A stretch of DNA of 64,000 nt, from contig JASANC010001151.1 of the NCBI GenBank assembly GCA_030248135.1, forward strand, positions 62,001 to 126,000, read 5' to 3'. This DNA is from Theristus sp. LFF4_11. Taxonomy: Eukaryota > Nematoda > Chromadorea > Monhysterida > Xyalidae. Made by a program: the position numbers and the translations under genes. Below the pieces are notes generated by a model, which had not been told where the DNA came from, made no database searches, and was given only the letters and a program-made list of their open reading frames with translations. Positions 63,317-64,000 of the stretch are shown in pieces. Position 1 is the first letter of the stretch, and every line of letters begins with the position of its first letter.

Positions 63317-63535
63317 GTATGCTCTGCTAGTTAATTTCAAATGAGGTGTGGTGTGTACCACCACGGCGCATCAGACACACACGACGCTCCTACTCCGTTC
63401 ACGCCGTGGCGACTGAATGTCCTTTTGGACTTTGGTCGTGGAACTTTCTTTGCGGGACACCTCAGTGCGCGTTGCGGCAGTTGCCTCGACCACATACAAC
63501 GTCACACACACTGGTGTCTGAAAATGCTGAAAGTA

Positions 63536-64000
63536 CAGGGTGGGCCAAAAAAAGGTTCCATTTTCAAACTGCTGTCACTGGCTGGTGTTTCAATATTATG
63601 AGCTGAAATTTTCAGCATTGATAAAACATGTGATGCCATTTTTCAGATAAAATTTTTTATCCAGTTTGGTCAAGTAGATTCAGTTTTACAGCACAATGTT
63701 TAAAAATTCCCAAATTTTCAAAAAAACGGATTTTTCACCAAGAATTTCACAACGAATCATTGCTCATAGACATCCAAATCATCCAAATCATCATGGTTCG
63801 GGACAGGCCAGATTCCAAACTGGCTCGCCTCGTCGATTTTGCTGGACTGCGCGTGAACATTGCGACCACAGTGTCTTTGAATGCAGCAGCAATCGATGGT
63901 CGACCGGATCCACTCTTTCGGTAAAACACGTTGCCATGCTCAAACAGATTGGACACAAAAGAACGGACATCCTGGTTGGCGAATCCTCGTGGCGACCCAA
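63536..64000 (-). mobile_element. Mariner-like element, truncated by window end, second transposase part
   Basis: After TA at 63534-63535 the element begins CAGGGTGGGCCAAAA, as at 19438, and shares its whole 3' end (AGCTGAAATTTTCAGCATTG and the region around 63720-63790). The minus strand reads RGFANQDVRSFVSN, then YRKSGSGRPSIAAAF and FTRSPAKSTRRASLESGLSR. This matches the linker and second helix-turn-helix of mariner-type transposases, which the 19438-20348 copy has lost. Confidence 0.75.

Overview
The window is from a small-intron metazoan genome, most likely a nematode or a close ecdysozoan relative. The reasons are a cuticlin-type ZP-domain gene, a long secreted protein built from lustrin/EB-type cysteine modules, introns of about 70-400 bases, and a dense load of miniature inverted-repeat transposons (MITEs). 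I cannot name the species. Exon boundaries were read by eye from GT/AG sites, reading-frame phase and family alignment from memory; no search was run. Nine protein genes can be supported.

Layout, left to right. 1-1277: 5' exons of sideroflexin (minus, running off the left edge). 1.6-8.2 kb: a nested block of inverted-repeat transposons, with elements inside elements and mostly TA or TTA target duplications. 8.3-9.5 kb: AUH, methylglutaconyl-CoA hydratase (plus, 4 exons). 10.2-13.4 kb: ethanolamine kinase (plus, 9 exons, one intron filled by a foldback element). 15.1-22.1 kb: an FGFRL1-like receptor with three Ig domains, a membrane segment and no kinase (minus, 6 exons). 22.1-30.6 kb: a long gene-free, MITE-poor stretch upstream of FGFRL1. 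30.6-34.3 kb: a compact myosin-light-chain-kinase-like gene with a calmodulin-binding tail (minus, 9 exons). 36.6-38.9 kb: a cuticlin/ZP gene (plus, 9 exons). 43.4-44.2 kb: a four-pass membrane protein resembling the LAPTM4 family (plus, 2 exons). 46.5-53.3 kb: a 16-exon secreted lustrin/EB multidomain gene (minus). 56.3-63.3 kb: a CPEB2-4/Orb2-type translational regulator with a glutamine-rich N-terminus (plus, running off the right edge after the start of RRM2).

The genes do not form one pathway. Sideroflexin and AUH are mitochondrial. Ethanolamine kinase starts phosphatidylethanolamine synthesis. The cuticlin and the lustrin/EB protein are candidate cuticle or extracellular-matrix products. 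FGFRL1, the MLCK-like kinase and CPEB are regulatory.

The mobile DNA is the most distinctive part. At least seven short inverted-repeat families (TA or TTA/TCA target duplications), two tRNA-derived SINE families, two complementary fragments of a mariner-like transposase element and several foldback elements lie almost entirely in introns and intergenic DNA. In two genes a MITE end contributes bases to a 5' splice site. Two introns appear to have lost the A of the AG acceptor. One intron uses a GC donor.
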